A stretch of DNA of 64,000 bases from CAWCTB01 sp963798275 (GTDB taxonomy: Bacteria; Acidobacteriota; Terriglobia; Terriglobales; Acidobacteriaceae), in contig CAWCTB010000024.1 of the NCBI GenBank assembly GCA_963798275.1, positions 1-64,000 of the forward strand, read 5' to 3'. Each line of letters begins with the position of its first letter. The first letter of the stretch is position 1. Below the pieces are notes generated by a model. It was not told the DNA's origin, made no database searches, and worked only from the letters and a program-made list of their open reading frames with translations. Made by a program: the position numbers and the translations under genes. Shown in pieces: positions 63,959-64,000 of the stretch.

Positions 63959-64000
63959 AGGGCCGCGTGCGGAGCACTCAGCGCCATTCGCCGGCGAGGG

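Noticed and set aside
1..64000. CRISPR array, prophage or toxin-antitoxin module
   Set aside because: No regular spaced repeats, phage structural genes, integrase or recognisable toxin-antitoxin pair were found on reading the window.

Overview
The window looks like a chromosomal segment of a Gram-negative soil bacterium, most likely an Acidobacteriota (Terriglobia-type) genome or metagenome bin. That assignment is inference: it rests on the order NusG-like / PilZ / TPR lipoprotein / VPEGG-CTERM protein / NtrC-like regulator / export / chain-length / AAA / BY-kinase / sugar transferase and on the general gene content. No rRNA or other strong phylogenetic marker is present. Two tRNA genes (His, Cys) carry an encoded CCA.

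Layout. 0-11 kb is a worn accessory region: a frameshifted MFS transporter, a frameshifted PD-(D/E)XK-like gene with a degenerate 21-bp repeat, an IS630-type element, small stress-type genes (DUF6582-like, PRC-barrel), an intact IS481-type element, a YheT-type hydrolase, an FmdB zinc ribbon, tRNA-His, a 2H phosphoesterase and a second, internally deleted IS630 copy. 11-21 kb is ordinary chromosome: rpmE, a membrane protein, a MarR regulator divergent from an ankyrin protein around a perfect palindrome, a HbpS/GlcG-like protein, a DUF1634/TauE pair, tRNA-Cys, an MscS channel, and a four-gene electron-transfer operon (monoheme cytochrome c, Rieske protein, fused b6f-type cytochrome b, nine-heme cytochrome c).

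22.4-64 kb is one large exopolysaccharide region. It begins with regulators (LuxR-type response regulator, UpxY/NusG-like antiterminator, PilZ) and a TPR lipoprotein divergent from a VPEGG-CTERM secreted protein. Next come an NtrC-like regulator lacking the GAFTGA loop, the export and polymer-length machinery, and a sugar transferase. A Wbp/Wlb-like set (Gfo/Idh dehydrogenase, acetyltransferase, DegT aminotransferase, UDP-sugar dehydrogenase-like protein) suggests a diacetamido-uronic acid precursor. An AsnB-type amidotransferase and a deacetylase-like protein could modify the glycan. Glycosyltransferases, an O-antigen ligase-like protein, an FkbM methyltransferase, a pyruvyl transferase and a GDP-heptose set (HddA, HddC, epimerase, GmhA) follow. 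A secreted beta-helix protein lies on the opposite strand inside the cluster.

An unusual number of reading frames are broken by single-base shifts, in patches (0-2.4, 22.4-25.6, 30.9-32, 34.8-44, 49-51 and 61.6 kb) next to long intact genes. Either the assembly has local indel errors or the cluster is decaying; the sequence alone cannot decide. Frame-broken genes are typed as pseudogenes here, with that caveat. No exosortase is recognisable although a sorting-signal protein is present, and the tyrosine kinase ends abruptly against the sugar transferase, so a deletion there is possible.
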